DNA of 64,000 bases from an uncultured beta proteobacterium. GTDB taxonomy: Bacteria > Pseudomonadota > Gammaproteobacteria > Burkholderiales > Burkholderiaceae_C. The notes below the pieces were generated by a model. That model saw only the letters and a program-made list of their open reading frames with translations. It did no database searches and was not told the DNA's origin. Of the stretch, positions 10,040 to 18,832 are shown in pieces (the first letter of the stretch is position 1; each line of letters begins with the position of its first letter). The DNA lies in the NCBI GenBank assembly GCA_903830985.1, contig CAIKVZ010000086.1, forward strand, positions 28,447 to 92,446, in the 5' to 3' direction. The translations under genes and the position numbers were made by a program.

Positions 10040-12913
10040 TCACTTGAACTTGTAGCTGGCCAGCAGGGACAGCGAGCGACCGCGAGGATCGGCCACGCGG
10101 GGATCCCATGAACTTCCGGCACCGGTATTGGTGTCGTAAGTGATGGCGAAAGGCGGGTTCTTGTCGAACAGGTTCTTCACTCCTACCGTGATGCCCAGAT
10201 CCTTGAAGCCTGTGTAGGTAACGCTGGCGTTGTACAAGGTGTAGGCCGCGACGTTGGGATTCCAGTCGGCCGGAATGAAGGTCGTTCCCACGGCACCGAT
10301 CACATTTTGCTTGTAGCCGCTGCTGTATTGCTGCGTCAGTGTTGCCACCCAGTCGCCACGCGCATAGGTGCCGGTGAGGGAATGCTTCCAGCGCAGGCCG
10401 GGGTCGGTGAGCGGATTGAACTGGCCGATTTCGCTGGGGCCGAACGGTGCGCTGGCGATCACGCGCGATTTCTTCTCCAGCAGATAAGTGCCTTCGAGCG
10501 CCACGCCCCATTTGGCCTCACCGAATTTTCCGGTGGCGCTGGCGTTGATGTCCACACCCGAGGTGACGGTCTCGCCGGCGTTGATCCAGCGCGTGTCGAT
10601 CTGCACGATATTGCCGGCCGCATCGCGGATGAAGTTCTGCGGGAACAGCGTGTAGTTGGCCAACAGGGTCGGAACGCTCGTGGCCTGAATGGTCCCGGTC
10701 TTGTTGATGGTCCACCAGTCGGCGCCGATGCTGGTGGTGCTGGACGGTGCCCAGATGAAGCCCACGGTTCCCTGCTTGCTCTTCTCGGGCTGCAGCGCCG
10801 GGTTGCCGCCAAACAAGGTGTTGAACACGATGGCTTCGCAGCCAGGCTTGGTGATGTCAACCTTGAGCGTTGCACACTTTGCCGGATCCACCGTCGTCGT
10901 ACCGCCCGGGGCTTCGGTGACGCCGAAGAACTGCTGCTTGAAGTCGGGCACGCGGAAACCGGTGTTGTAGGAGCCGCGCAGCAGGAACTGCTCCACCGGT
11001 GCGAAACGGAAGGAGACCTTGGGGTTGGTGGTTCCGCCAAAACCTGTGTAGTCGTCGTGGCGCACGGCCAGCGTGGCTTCCAGTTGCTTGGTGATGGGCA
11101 CCAGCACTTCGGTGAACACGGCCTTGATGTCGCGCTTCACGGCGCTCATGGTATTGACGCTGTCAAAGGCTGCGTTCGGAATGCCCAGCTGAATCACAAC
11201 GTCGGTGGCATTGCCGTTGAATGCGAACTTTTCCGTGCGCAGGTCCACGCCCACGGCCGCCATGACGTCGCCCGCGGGCAGCTTGAACAAGGGGCCGCTG
11301 GCAGTGGCGTCAGCCTGGCTCAGGGTGTACTTGCCGCCATACAGCTTGGTACCCTGCGCGGATGCAGCCGCCAGCCCGGCCATCGCGGCTGCGGTCTGGC
11401 TCTGACCGGCTGGCAGGAATGGGTTCAGCACACCGGTGTTGATCAGTGCCGCAAAAGGCACGCCGAAGTAATAGCCGCCGCCTAGCACGGAGCTGGAGTC
11501 GCTGCTCGCGGTGGAGATGCCGGCACGGTAGTCCCAACCGGTCAGCCACGGCATTGGACCATCGGCTCCGATCAGGAAACGCGAGGTGTCGCTGCTGGTG
11601 TCGTACTGGCGTGATCCGCAGGGGATGCAGCGCCACTTGAAGGAAAACGGTTTGCCGGCGTAGGTCGGGCCAGCGAGTTGCGGGAAGGCTGCGATCAGCT
11701 GAGCCGCCACGGCGGCATAGGATGCACCCGTGCTCGGGTAGGCCAGGTTGTACAGCGGATTGGGTATGACAAAGGGTGCAGTGCCCACGGTGGCCGTCGA
11801 GGAACTGCTGATCTGCTGCGCCGAGAAGGTCTTGGCCGAACTGACCTGAGCCCCGGTGAATTCAGCAAAAATCTGGTGCTCGCCCAGCGCCATCGTCCCG
11901 CGCGCGACGAGGTTGGTGTTGTTCTGCGGCTGCTGCAGTGCGGCGGCAGTGGCGGTGTCAAAGGCGCAGGCGTACTTGTTGCCCGGCGCACCCCAGAGCA
12001 GGTAGTCGTAGGCGCCCATGCCGGCCACGGAGTCGCAGCCGGCGCCGCCAGGCAGGTTCAGCGGATTGACGTAGCGGTAGGTCTGCGTTCCTCCGCCGGG
12101 AAGGGTTGGTCCGGTAGTGGTCTTGTTGGTCAGGCCGCTGGACAGGCTGGAGATGCCGGTCACCGTGGCATAGGGTGCACCCGTGGTGTCGGGCGACAGG
12201 CCGCGGCTGGACTGGAACAGGTTAACGAAATCGCGCTGGTTGCCGCGCAGCGCCTGGCTCTCGCTGTGGCCCAGCGAAAACAGCACGTTGTACTTGTCTT
12301 TTTCCAGGTCGCCGAAACCACCCGTCAAGCTGACCCGGCTGATGTTGCCGCCACCGTGCTCGGTGACGTCGGTGAAGGCCTCCATCTGGACGCCCTTGTA
12401 GTTCTTCTTCAGGATGAAGTTGATGACGCCGCCGATGGCATCCGTGCCGTAAATGGCGGAAGCGCCGTCCTTCAAGATTTCAACGCGTTCCAGCGCTGCC
12501 ATGGGGATCTGATTCAGGTCCACCACGCCGCCGTTCAGGCCGTGCGCCGCGAGCCGGCGTCCGTTGAGCAGCACCAAGGTGTTGTTCGAGCCCTGGCCGC
12601 GCAGGTTCGCTGCCGACAGGCCGTTGCTGCCGCGTCCCGAGCCATTGGCCACGTCGGTATTGCTGGCCAGGTTGTCCATGCCATTGCCGTTGCCGGTGAT
12701 GGAGCTCATCAGCTGCTCGGCCGTGACGATACCCTGCTTCTTCATGTCGTCAGCCGTGATGATCTGCACCGGCAATGCGCCTTCCTTGGCGATGCGCTTG
12801 ATCGAGCTGCCGGTGATTTCCACGCGCTGCAGGGTGTTGTCGACGCTCTGGGCTGCAACGCAGCTGGCGAATCCGGCAAGTGCCAGGCACTGCGATATTT
12901 GCTTCAATTTCAC
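10040..12913 (-). CDS. TonB-dependent outer-membrane receptor (CirA/OMR type), candidate muropeptide or amino-sugar importer
   Basis: A 957-residue outer-membrane receptor. After a signal peptide (QCLALAGFASCVAAQ) come a plug domain with QRVEITGSSIKR, LRGQGSNNTLVLLNGRR and ILKDGASAIYGTDAIGGVINF, then a 22-strand-type barrel ending in SLLASYKFK with a terminal aromatic residue. The ORF track starts 13 codons upstream at 12952. GTG 12913 is preferred because GAGGAG lies 6 bases before it. The substrate cannot be read from sequence. The neighbours digH, murQ, ampG-like and others suggest a cell-wall-derived ligand, but this is inference from context. The WRCIPCGSR segment in the barrel half may form a disulfide in a surface loop. 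It has its own strong terminator and is separated by 131 bases from the upstream digH gene, so it may have its own promoter. Confidence 0.9.
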   Translation of the reverse strand: MKLKQISQCLALAGFASCVAAQSVDNTLQRVEITGSSIKRIAKEGALPVQIITADDMKKQGIVTAEQLMSSITGNGNGMDNLASNTDVANGSGRGSNGLSAANLRGQGSNNTLVLLNGRRLAAHGLNGGVVDLNQIPMAALERVEILKDGASAIYGTDAIGGVINFILKKNYKGVQMEAFTDVTEHGGGNISRVSLTGGFGDLEKDKYNVLFSLGHSESQALRGNQRDFVNLFQSSRGLSPDTTGAPYATVTGISSLSSGLTNKTTTGPTLPGGGTQTYRYVNPLNLPGGAGCDSVAGMGAYDYLLWGAPGNKYACAFDTATAAALQQPQNNTNLVARGTMALGEHQIFAEFTGAQVSSAKTFSAQQISSSSTATVGTAPFVIPNPLYNLAYPSTGASYAAVAAQLIAAFPQLAGPTYAGKPFSFKWRCIPCGSRQYDTSSDTSRFLIGADGPMPWLTGWDYRAGISTASSDSSSVLGGGYYFGVPFAALINTGVLNPFLPAGQSQTAAAMAGLAAASAQGTKLYGGKYTLSQADATASGPLFKLPAGDVMAAVGVDLRTEKFAFNGNATDVVIQLGIPNAAFDSVNTMSAVKRDIKAVFTEVLVPITKQLEATLAVRHDDYTGFGGTTNPKVSFRFAPVEQFLLRGSYNTGFRVPDFKQQFFGVTEAPGGTTTVDPAKCATLKVDITKPGCEAIVFNTLFGGNPALQPEKSKQGTVGFIWAPSSTTSIGADWWTINKTGTIQATSVPTLLANYTLFPQNFIRDAAGNIVQIDTRWINAGETVTSGVDINASATGKFGEAKWGVALEGTYLLEKKSRVIASAPFGPSEIGQFNPLTDPGLRWKHSLTGTYARGDWVATLTQQYSSGYKQNVIGAVGTTFIPADWNPNVAAYTLYNASVTYTGFKDLGITVGVKNLFDKNPPFAITYDTNTGAGSSWDPRVADPRGRSLSLLASYKFK

Positions 12914-12919
12914 GTAAAA

Positions 12920-12925
12920 CTCCTC
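12920..12925 (-). promoter_or_regulatory. Ribosome binding site fixing the GTG start of the TonB receptor
   Basis: On the minus strand GAGGAG is followed by six bases (TTTTAC) and GTG AAA TTG AAG. This spacing is near ideal. It places the start at 12913 rather than the ORF-track 12952, and makes the signal peptide start with a short Lys-containing n-region. Confidence 0.8.
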
Positions 12926-13044
12926 GAATGTTGATGTTCTCACTTTACTCAACTACACGGTGCCGACACCTAGGGGAAGCACTTGATCGACGCCATATCA
13001 TCGAATACGGTGTGAATATTCTGTGAAAGCGTTGTTTTCGAGCC

Positions 13045-14640
13045 TCACTCGATTGGAAACAATTCCAGCGAGACGCGATGACTCTCATTGCCGACGCGGT
13101 CGATGGCGCTCACCACCACGGTGCCGACCGGTCCAAGACCGGGGTCGGCCGAGATGTCGAGAAAATTTTGTACCGATGTTTGCACCGAAAACCGCCATTC
13201 GTTGCCAAAGCGCTTCCAGACGGCATAGAGTCTTGCCGGCTTGCCGGGACCGGGTTGAATGCGCAGTTCCTGGGGTGCAGCCTTGCCATCCTGGTGCAGG
13301 CTGGGCGCCAGTGGTGCATCGCTCTCCAGCCACGGGCTGGCCGGCACCAGCGCGGGGCTCTGGTAGCTCTGTGACTGCAGGCGTTCGCTGATTCCCTTGC
13401 GGTTCTGCAGCAGCGCCGCCATGCTGAAGTGGATGTGGCCGCTGGCCCCGGGGTGTTGCCGTGTCAGCGCGATCTGTTGCACGATTTCCTGCGCCTGCCA
13501 GGACTTTTCGCTGGCGTCGATGCGGCTGGTGAAGAGGCCCGGCCAGAGATGGCGTCCGAGTAGATTCTCGTTCGCCCAGCCGTCGAGCAGCGTGGGAAAG
13601 GCCTGCGCCGGCTGGCCAATGGGCCAGTACAGCTGCGGCGCCAGATAGTCCAGCCAGCCCTTTGCCAGCCAGGTCTCGGCGTCGGCGTAAAGGCTGTCGT
13701 ACTGGCTGAAGCCGGTGATGCCCGGCGCACGCCGGTCCGGGCGTCCCAGACCGAAGGGGCTGATGCCAAATTTGACCCAGGGCTTGATGCTGTGGATCTG
13801 CCCGTTCATGGCCGCTATCAGCTCGTTCACCTGCAGGCGGCGCCAGTCCGGTCTGGTCAGGGCGCCACCGCTTGCGAGGTAACGCAGCCAGGCCGGCTCA
13901 TCGGGAAAATCCACGTCGGTAAAACTCTCCACGCCGCTGGCCGAGGTCTGGCGCGCGAAGATGGGGTAGGGGTAGAAATAGTCGTCGATGTGCACTCCGT
14001 CCAGGTCGTAGCGCTGCACCAGATCTGCCACCACGTCCAGCGTTTGCTGGCGCGCCGCGGGTTCTGCCGGGTCCATCCACAAGGACTCGCCATAGGTCTT
14101 GACGGCTTCGGGGTGGGTGATTGAAATGTGCGTGGCGCTCACGGCTGATTTGGCGCTGGAATGGCGTGCCCGGTAGGGATTGATCCAGGCGTGCAGCTCG
14201 ATACCGCGCGCGTGTGCCTGGGCTATCCACAGCGCCAGCGGGTCGTAGAACGGTTGCGGTGCCTGGCCCTGAATGCCGTTCAGGTACTCTGACCAGGGCT
14301 CCAGCGCCGAAGGGTAAATGGCGTCGGCGCCGGGGCGCACCTGCAGCACGATGGCATTGAGCTTCAGCGCGCTGGCGCGCTCAAGAATGGCGCTGATTTC
14401 CGCCTGCTGTTGGGCCACCGGAAGTCCCTTTTGGCTCGGCCAGTCGATGTTCGCCACCGTGGCCACCCAGGCGGCGCGAAACTCGCGCGGCGCGGGCGGT
14501 GGCGCTGTCATCGCTTGGACCGGTGCAGGAGCCAGCGGCGCCTGGGCAGGTGGCAGGATGGAGCAGGAGGCCAGCGTCAGACTTGCCAGAAACGAGGCGA
14601 GCCGCCAGCCGCAGCCCGGCTTGAATTGAATCGACGTCAT
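13045..14640 (-). CDS. digH: Family 10-like glycosyl hydrolase lipoprotein (GHL10/DUF187, DigH/YddW-like)
   Basis: A 531-residue predicted lipoprotein: the N-terminal hydrophobic segment ends in the lipobox LASC near residue 25. The body is the GHL10 TIM-barrel domain with REFRAAWVATVANIDWPS, LNAIVLQVRPGADAIYPS, HAWINPYRA and the acidic signature DGVHIDDYFYPYP (near residue 215). A beta-rich C-terminal tail follows (YAVWKRFGNEWRFSVQ). E. coli DigH (formerly YddW) of this family cleaves denuded peptidoglycan glycans at the division site. The gene lies 9 bases downstream of murQ on the same strand, almost certainly co-transcribed. That supports a role in generating sugar fragments for MurNAc catabolism. 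The symbol is by homology; exact substrate specificity is inferred. Confidence 0.85.
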   Translation of the reverse strand: MTSIQFKPGCGWRLASFLASLTLASCSILPPAQAPLAPAPVQAMTAPPPAPREFRAAWVATVANIDWPSQKGLPVAQQQAEISAILERASALKLNAIVLQVRPGADAIYPSALEPWSEYLNGIQGQAPQPFYDPLALWIAQAHARGIELHAWINPYRARHSSAKSAVSATHISITHPEAVKTYGESLWMDPAEPAARQQTLDVVADLVQRYDLDGVHIDDYFYPYPIFARQTSASGVESFTDVDFPDEPAWLRYLASGGALTRPDWRRLQVNELIAAMNGQIHSIKPWVKFGISPFGLGRPDRRAPGITGFSQYDSLYADAETWLAKGWLDYLAPQLYWPIGQPAQAFPTLLDGWANENLLGRHLWPGLFTSRIDASEKSWQAQEIVQQIALTRQHPGASGHIHFSMAALLQNRKGISERLQSQSYQSPALVPASPWLESDAPLAPSLHQDGKAAPQELRIQPGPGKPARLYAVWKRFGNEWRFSVQTSVQNFLDISADPGLGPVGTVVVSAIDRVGNESHRVSLELFPIE

Positions 14641-14649
14641 GCGGGCAGA

Positions 14650-15531
14650 TCAGCTGGCCAGGGCGCGCCGCACGCTGCCGTCGGATTGCGCCAGCAGGGC
14701 TTGCGCCTGCGCCACGTCGGTTTGGCGTTTCAGCGCCACGATGGCGACCTTGACCGAATAGCCGCAGGCTTCCAGGGTGGCGCGCGCGGCAACTTCTTGC
14801 GCGCCCGTGGCCAGGCGCGTGAGGGCGATGCAGCGCCGGTACAGCTTGGCGTTGGTCGGCTTCACATCGACCATCAGGTTGCCGTAGACCTTGTTGAGCC
14901 GCACCATGACAGCACTGGAGAAAGTGGCCAGTGCGATCTTCTGCGCGGTGGCGGCCTTCATGCGCGTGCTGCCGGAAATCAGCTCGGCCCCGGTGTCGAG
15001 CGTGATGCCGATCTCGGCCTCACTGGCCACCGGCGTGTTCGGGTTGTTCGCCAGGCCGATGGTCAAGGCGCCTGCCGCGCGCGCCGCGTGCAAGGCCCCT
15101 AGCACATAGGGCGTGGTGCCCGAGGCGGCCAGTAGCAGCACCACATCACAGGCGTGCGGCTGGAGTGCGTTGAGGTCGACCGCCCCCTGGATGCGGTCGT
15201 CCTCAGCACCTTCGACGGCGACGAAGAGTGCCTTCTCGCCGCCGGCGAGCAGCGCCACGGCGCGCCCGTGTGGCCAGGAGAAGGTGGGATAGAGCTCCAC
15301 GCTGTCGAGTACGCCCAGGCGCCCCGAGGTGCCGGCGCCGACGTAGATCAGGCGACCGCCCTGGCGTAGCCGGTCCGCCGCTGCGTTCACGGCTGCGGCC
15401 AGATCGCCGCTGGCGGCGCGCACGGCGTTCACGGCATTGAGCTGATCGTCGACCAGCGCCTGGACCAGCGCCAGAGGCTCGTAGCAGTCGAGTTGCGTGT
15501 GTTGCTTGCTGGCTTGTTCGGTGTTCAACAT
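14650..15531 (-). CDS. murQ: N-acetylmuramic acid 6-phosphate etherase
   Basis: A cytosolic SIS-domain lyase that splits D-lactate from MurNAc-6-phosphate to give GlcNAc-6-phosphate, the committed step of MurNAc recycling. It has 293 residues, near the roughly 300 usual for the family. Recognisable segments are YVGAGTSGRLGVLDS (phosphosugar binding), VALLAGGEKALFVAVEGAEDD, VVLLLAASGTTPYVLGAL and SGSTRMKAATAQKIALATFS. It is the first gene of a minus-strand pair with digH and is divergent, across about 66 bases, from the AmpG-like transporter. That short shared region should hold the promoters of both arms. No anmK or MurNAc PTS is in the window, so the MurNAc-6-P may come from the BadF-type kinase encoded on the other arm. 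Confidence 0.95.
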   Translation of the reverse strand: MLNTEQASKQHTQLDCYEPLALVQALVDDQLNAVNAVRAASGDLAAAVNAAADRLRQGGRLIYVGAGTSGRLGVLDSVELYPTFSWPHGRAVALLAGGEKALFVAVEGAEDDRIQGAVDLNALQPHACDVVLLLAASGTTPYVLGALHAARAAGALTIGLANNPNTPVASEAEIGITLDTGAELISGSTRMKAATAQKIALATFSSAVMVRLNKVYGNLMVDVKPTNAKLYRRCIALTRLATGAQEVAARATLEACGYSVKVAIVALKRQTDVAQAQALLAQSDGSVRRALAS

Positions 15532-15597
15532 GGCGCCAAGTGTAGGGAGGAAACCGGGGGTGGTTTAATCGCGGCCAAGCATTTTGCACAGGACCCC

Positions 15598-16908
15598 ATG
15601 CCCGCACGCGAAAACACCGTCAGCCTTGCCCCCGAGCTTGTCCCCGAGCGCGTCGCCAGCGTCTGGTGGTGGATTCCCTCGCTTTATTTCGGCCAGGGCA
15701 TCCCCTACGTGGTGGTCATGACGCTGTCGGTCATCCTGTACAAGAACCTGGGCCTGTCCAACACCGAGATCGCGCTCTACACCAGTTGGCTGTACCTGCC
15801 CTTCGTCATCAAGCCGTTGTGGGCGCCTTTTGTCGACCTGTTTCGGACCAAGCGCTGGTGGGTGGTGACGCTGGAGCTGTTCATCGGCGCGCTGTTCGCG
15901 TCGGTTGCGCTGGCGCTGCCGCTGGCCGGTTATTTCCAGATCACGTTGCTGCTGTTCTGGCTGTTGGCCTTCAGTGGCGCCACGCACGACATCTCGTCCG
16001 ACGGCTTTTACATGCTGGGGCTGAACGCGCACGAACAGGTGGCCTACGTGGGCATACGCAGCACCTTCTTTCGCCTGTCCATGATCACGGGACAGGGCGC
16101 GCTGGTGTATCTGGCGGGCAAGCTCACGGAACGCACAGGCGACGTGGTGCTGGCCTGGTCGGTGGTGTTCTTCGTGCTGGGGGCGATGTTTGGCGCCATG
16201 TCGCTGTACCACCGAATCGTCTTGCCGCGCCCGGCGGAAGATGTGGCGCATGGCGATGCGGGGCATTTGCTGCAGTCCTTTGTTGCGGTGTTTGCCAAGT
16301 TTCTGCAGAAGAAGGACGTGCTGCTGGCGCTGGCCTACTTTCTTTTTTACCGTTTTGGCGAGGCGCAACTGGTGAAGATGGCGCCGCCTTTTTTGCTGGA
16401 CCTGCGCTCCAAAGGGGGTCTGGAGCTGTCCACGGCCAACGTGGGCGTGATCTATGGCACGGTCGGCATGATTGCGCTCACGCTCGGCGGTCTGCTCAGT
16501 GCGTACCTGGTGGCACGCGACGGCCTGCTGCGCTGGCGCTGGCCCATGGCGCTGGCCATCAATGTGCCGCACCTGGTTTATGTGTACCTGGCTTTGGCCA
16601 TGCCCACGGACGTGAGCTTCATCGGCGCGGCCGTGGCTTTCGAGCAGTTCGGCTACGGTTTTGGCTTCACCGCCTTTGTACTGGTGATGATCATGACCGC
16701 CGCCGGCGAGCACAAGACCGCGCACTACGCCATCTGCACCGGTTTCATGGCGCTGGGCATGATGCTGCCCGGCATGGCCAGCGGCTGGCTGCAGTCGCAA
16801 CTGGGCTATGCCCATTTTTTCACCTGGATTTGCGTCGCAGCGATTCCGACCTTCATCGTGACAGCTCTGATCAAGGTCGATCCGCAATTCGGCACGCAGA
16901 AGAAATAG
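15598..16908 (+). CDS. AmpG-like muropeptide permease (MFS, PAT family)
   Basis: A 436-residue inner-membrane MFS protein with about 12 hydrophobic segments. The N-terminal motif SLYFGQGIPYVVVMTLSVI and the HDISSDGFYMLGL segment resemble AmpG/acetyl-CoA transporter (PAT) family proteins, which carry anhydromuropeptides across the inner membrane. The ATG at 15598 was chosen over the ORF-track start 15493, because the extra 35 residues would overlap the start of the divergent murQ gene and are not hydrophobic. It is the first gene of a five-gene plus-strand run (AmpG-like, M14, kinase, AmiD, PgeF) with gaps of at most about 11 bases. Substrate assignment to muropeptides rests on family resemblance and on these neighbours. 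Confidence 0.82.
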   Translation: MPARENTVSLAPELVPERVASVWWWIPSLYFGQGIPYVVVMTLSVILYKNLGLSNTEIALYTSWLYLPFVIKPLWAPFVDLFRTKRWWVVTLELFIGALFASVALALPLAGYFQITLLLFWLLAFSGATHDISSDGFYMLGLNAHEQVAYVGIRSTFFRLSMITGQGALVYLAGKLTERTGDVVLAWSVVFFVLGAMFGAMSLYHRIVLPRPAEDVAHGDAGHLLQSFVAVFAKFLQKKDVLLALAYFLFYRFGEAQLVKMAPPFLLDLRSKGGLELSTANVGVIYGTVGMIALTLGGLLSAYLVARDGLLRWRWPMALAINVPHLVYVYLALAMPTDVSFIGAAVAFEQFGYGFGFTAFVLVMIMTAAGEHKTAHYAICTGFMALGMMLPGMASGWLQSQLGYAHFFTWICVAAIPTFIVTALIKVDPQFGTQKK

Positions 16909-16917
16909 ACTAGCTCC

Positions 16918-17904
16918 ATGAACATCACGAAAAGTACTCAAGCCTTACCGTATTTCAAGGCCGTGCAACTGGCCAGCCCCACAGCCGGGCCGCGCCTGCT
17001 GGTGCTCGGTGCCGTGCACGGCAACGAGGTCTGCGGCACCCAGGGCATACAGCGTGTGCTGGCCGAATTCGATGCTGGCGCACTGACTCTGGCCTGTGGT
17101 TCGGTGACCTTCGTACCAGTGACAAACCCGCTGGCCTATCAAAAGGCCCAGCGCAGTGGCGATCGCAACCTGAACCGCAATCTGGCGCCAACGACGCAGC
17201 CGCTGGAGTATGAGGACCATATCGCCAACTGGTTGTGCCCGCTGATGGCGCAGCACGATGTGCTGCTCGACCTGCATTCCTTCCAGGGTCAGGGCCAGGC
17301 CTTCGTCATGGTGGGTCCCCGGGACAATCAGGGCGAGCTCGAACCCGTTGCCCATGCCGCACAGGAAGAGGCCATGGCGCTGCGCCTGGGCGTGAGGCGC
17401 TTTGTCGACGGCTGGCTCAGCACCTACGCGCGCGGCGTGCAGCGGCGCCGTGCCGCGATGGGCGCTGACGCGAGCCGCCAGGCCCTGCTCAACACCGACG
17501 CGCGCTACGGCGTAGGAACGACCGAGTACATGCGCTCCGTGGGCGGCTATGCGCTCACGCTGGAGTGCGGCAACCACGCTGACCCGCAGGCGCCCGAGGT
17601 GGCGTACCGCGCCATTCGCAACACCCTGGCGCATCTGGGGCTGGTGCAGTCCGCGCCGCCCGAAGTGGCACAGCAGACCGAGGCGTTGTCGATCTACGAA
17701 GTGATAGACCGCGCCCACGCCGATGACCGCTTCAGCCGCAGTTGGGCCAGCTTCGATGCGCTCAAGCGCGGCGACGTGATCGGCACCCGTGCCGACGGCA
17801 CCCCCGTGGCGGCGCCCGACGACGGCTACATCCTGTTCCCGGCAGCGCTGGCCGCGCCCGGCCAGGAGTGGTTTTACCTGGCGAAGGCGAGTACGCGCCT
17901 GTGA
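16918..17904 (+). CDS. M14-type zinc peptidase/deacylase (succinylglutamate desuccinylase/aspartoacylase family), candidate murein peptide amidase
   Basis: A 328-residue cytosolic protein (no signal peptide). Zinc ligands are visible as HGNE in LGAVHGNEVCG (near residue 31) and the His of LLDLHSF (near residue 120). The LNRNL segment and the late ALTLECGNHAD (catalytic Glu) are typical of the AstE/AspA branch of M14 enzymes. MpaA, which trims L-Ala-gamma-D-Glu-mDap, is in the same superfamily. Its position between the AmpG-like permease and a sugar kinase suggests a similar role on the peptide moiety of muropeptides; that is inference. The C-terminal 80 residues form a beta-rich extension. 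Its stop overlaps the kinase start (GTGA), indicating translational coupling. Confidence 0.8.
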   Translation: MNITKSTQALPYFKAVQLASPTAGPRLLVLGAVHGNEVCGTQGIQRVLAEFDAGALTLACGSVTFVPVTNPLAYQKAQRSGDRNLNRNLAPTTQPLEYEDHIANWLCPLMAQHDVLLDLHSFQGQGQAFVMVGPRDNQGELEPVAHAAQEEAMALRLGVRRFVDGWLSTYARGVQRRRAAMGADASRQALLNTDARYGVGTTEYMRSVGGYALTLECGNHADPQAPEVAYRAIRNTLAHLGLVQSAPPEVAQQTEALSIYEVIDRAHADDRFSRSWASFDALKRGDVIGTRADGTPVAAPDDGYILFPAALAAPGQEWFYLAKASTRL

Positions 17905-18821
17905 GCGAGCTTCTTGTCGCTGCGCTGGGCCTGGACGCCGGCGGCACGCAAACGCGCTGGGCCTTGGCCGACCGTGATGGCCAGATGCTGGCCAGCGGGT
18001 GCGTTGGCCCCATCAGTGGCTTGCAGATGAGTGTTGAGGCCGGGCGGGACGCCGTGGCGCAACTGCTGACCGGGCTGGCGCGGCAATTGCGTGAGCAAGC
18101 GCGGGTGGCTGCGATTTGCGCTGGCGTCACGGGCCTGGGCGGGCCTCTCGAGGCGGCGGCGTTGGCGCTGCAGGACGCGCTGGCCCAGGCGTTTGAGTTG
18201 CCCCGGACCGCCGTGCAAGTGCACAGCGACATGGAAATGGCTTACCGCGACAGCTTTGAGCCAGGCGAGGGTTACCTGATCTGCGCTGGAACCGGCTCCG
18301 TGGCCGTGTACTTCGACAGCCAGGGCGAACTGCACCGTGCCGGCGGGCGCGGCGGCGTGCTTGACGACGGCGGCAGCGGCTACTGGATTGCGCAGCAAGC
18401 CTTGCGGCTGATCTGGCGTACCGAGGACGAACAACCCGGCGCCTGGCGCGCATCGCCGCTGGCGCAGCGCGTGTTCGAGCAGTTGGGCGGCAGCGATTGG
18501 CCGACCACGCGCCAATTCGTCTACGCCGGGACGCGCGGCGCCATGGGGCAGTTGGCGCTGGCCGTGGCGGCTGCGGCAGAAGATGATCCGGCCGCACTCG
18601 ACATACTGCAGCGCGCCGGCCTCGAGCTGGCGCGCCTGGGCCTGGCGCTGGCCAATCGTTTCGGTCCCAGACCCGTGGCGCTGGCCGGGCGCGCGGCGCA
18701 ACTCCACCCGGTGATCGTGCAGAGTTTGCGTGCCGCCTTGCCGTCCGAGTTGCCGCTGCAAACCGTGGACCTGCACGCGCATGTTGCGGCAGCGCGCATG
18801 GCCACGCTGAAACTGAATTAA
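17901..18821 (+). CDS. BadF/BadG/BcrA/BcrD-type ATPase, probable N-acetylglucosamine/N-acetylmuramic acid kinase
   Basis: A 306-residue actin-fold kinase. The phosphate-1 motif GLDAGGTQTRWAL near the N-terminus, the LICAGTGSVAVYF and GRGGVLDDGGSGYWIAQQAL segments, and AICAGVTGLGG are typical of the NagK/MurK branch. Characterised members of this branch phosphorylate GlcNAc and MurNAc at C6. The ORF track begins at 17742, but the GTG at 17901 overlaps the preceding stop and begins exactly before the family N-terminus (VSELLVAALGLDAGG). Combined with MurQ on the divergent arm, a MurNAc kinase activity would complete the route MurNAc to MurNAc-6-P to GlcNAc-6-P. Which sugar is preferred cannot be told from sequence. 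Confidence 0.82.
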   Translation: MSELLVAALGLDAGGTQTRWALADRDGQMLASGCVGPISGLQMSVEAGRDAVAQLLTGLARQLREQARVAAICAGVTGLGGPLEAAALALQDALAQAFELPRTAVQVHSDMEMAYRDSFEPGEGYLICAGTGSVAVYFDSQGELHRAGGRGGVLDDGGSGYWIAQQALRLIWRTEDEQPGAWRASPLAQRVFEQLGGSDWPTTRQFVYAGTRGAMGQLALAVAAAAEDDPAALDILQRAGLELARLGLALANRFGPRPVALAGRAAQLHPVIVQSLRAALPSELPLQTVDLHAHVAAARMATLKLN

Positions 18822-18832
18822 CCGGACTGAAA

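Noticed and set aside
11678-12934. 418-aa plus-strand ORF
   Set aside because: Antisense to the TonB receptor plug region; no recognisable motifs.
15565-16941. 458-aa minus-strand ORF rich in Gln/His/Arg
   Set aside because: Mirror of the AmpG-like transmembrane protein; the His/Gln-rich composition is the typical antisense of hydrophobic codons.
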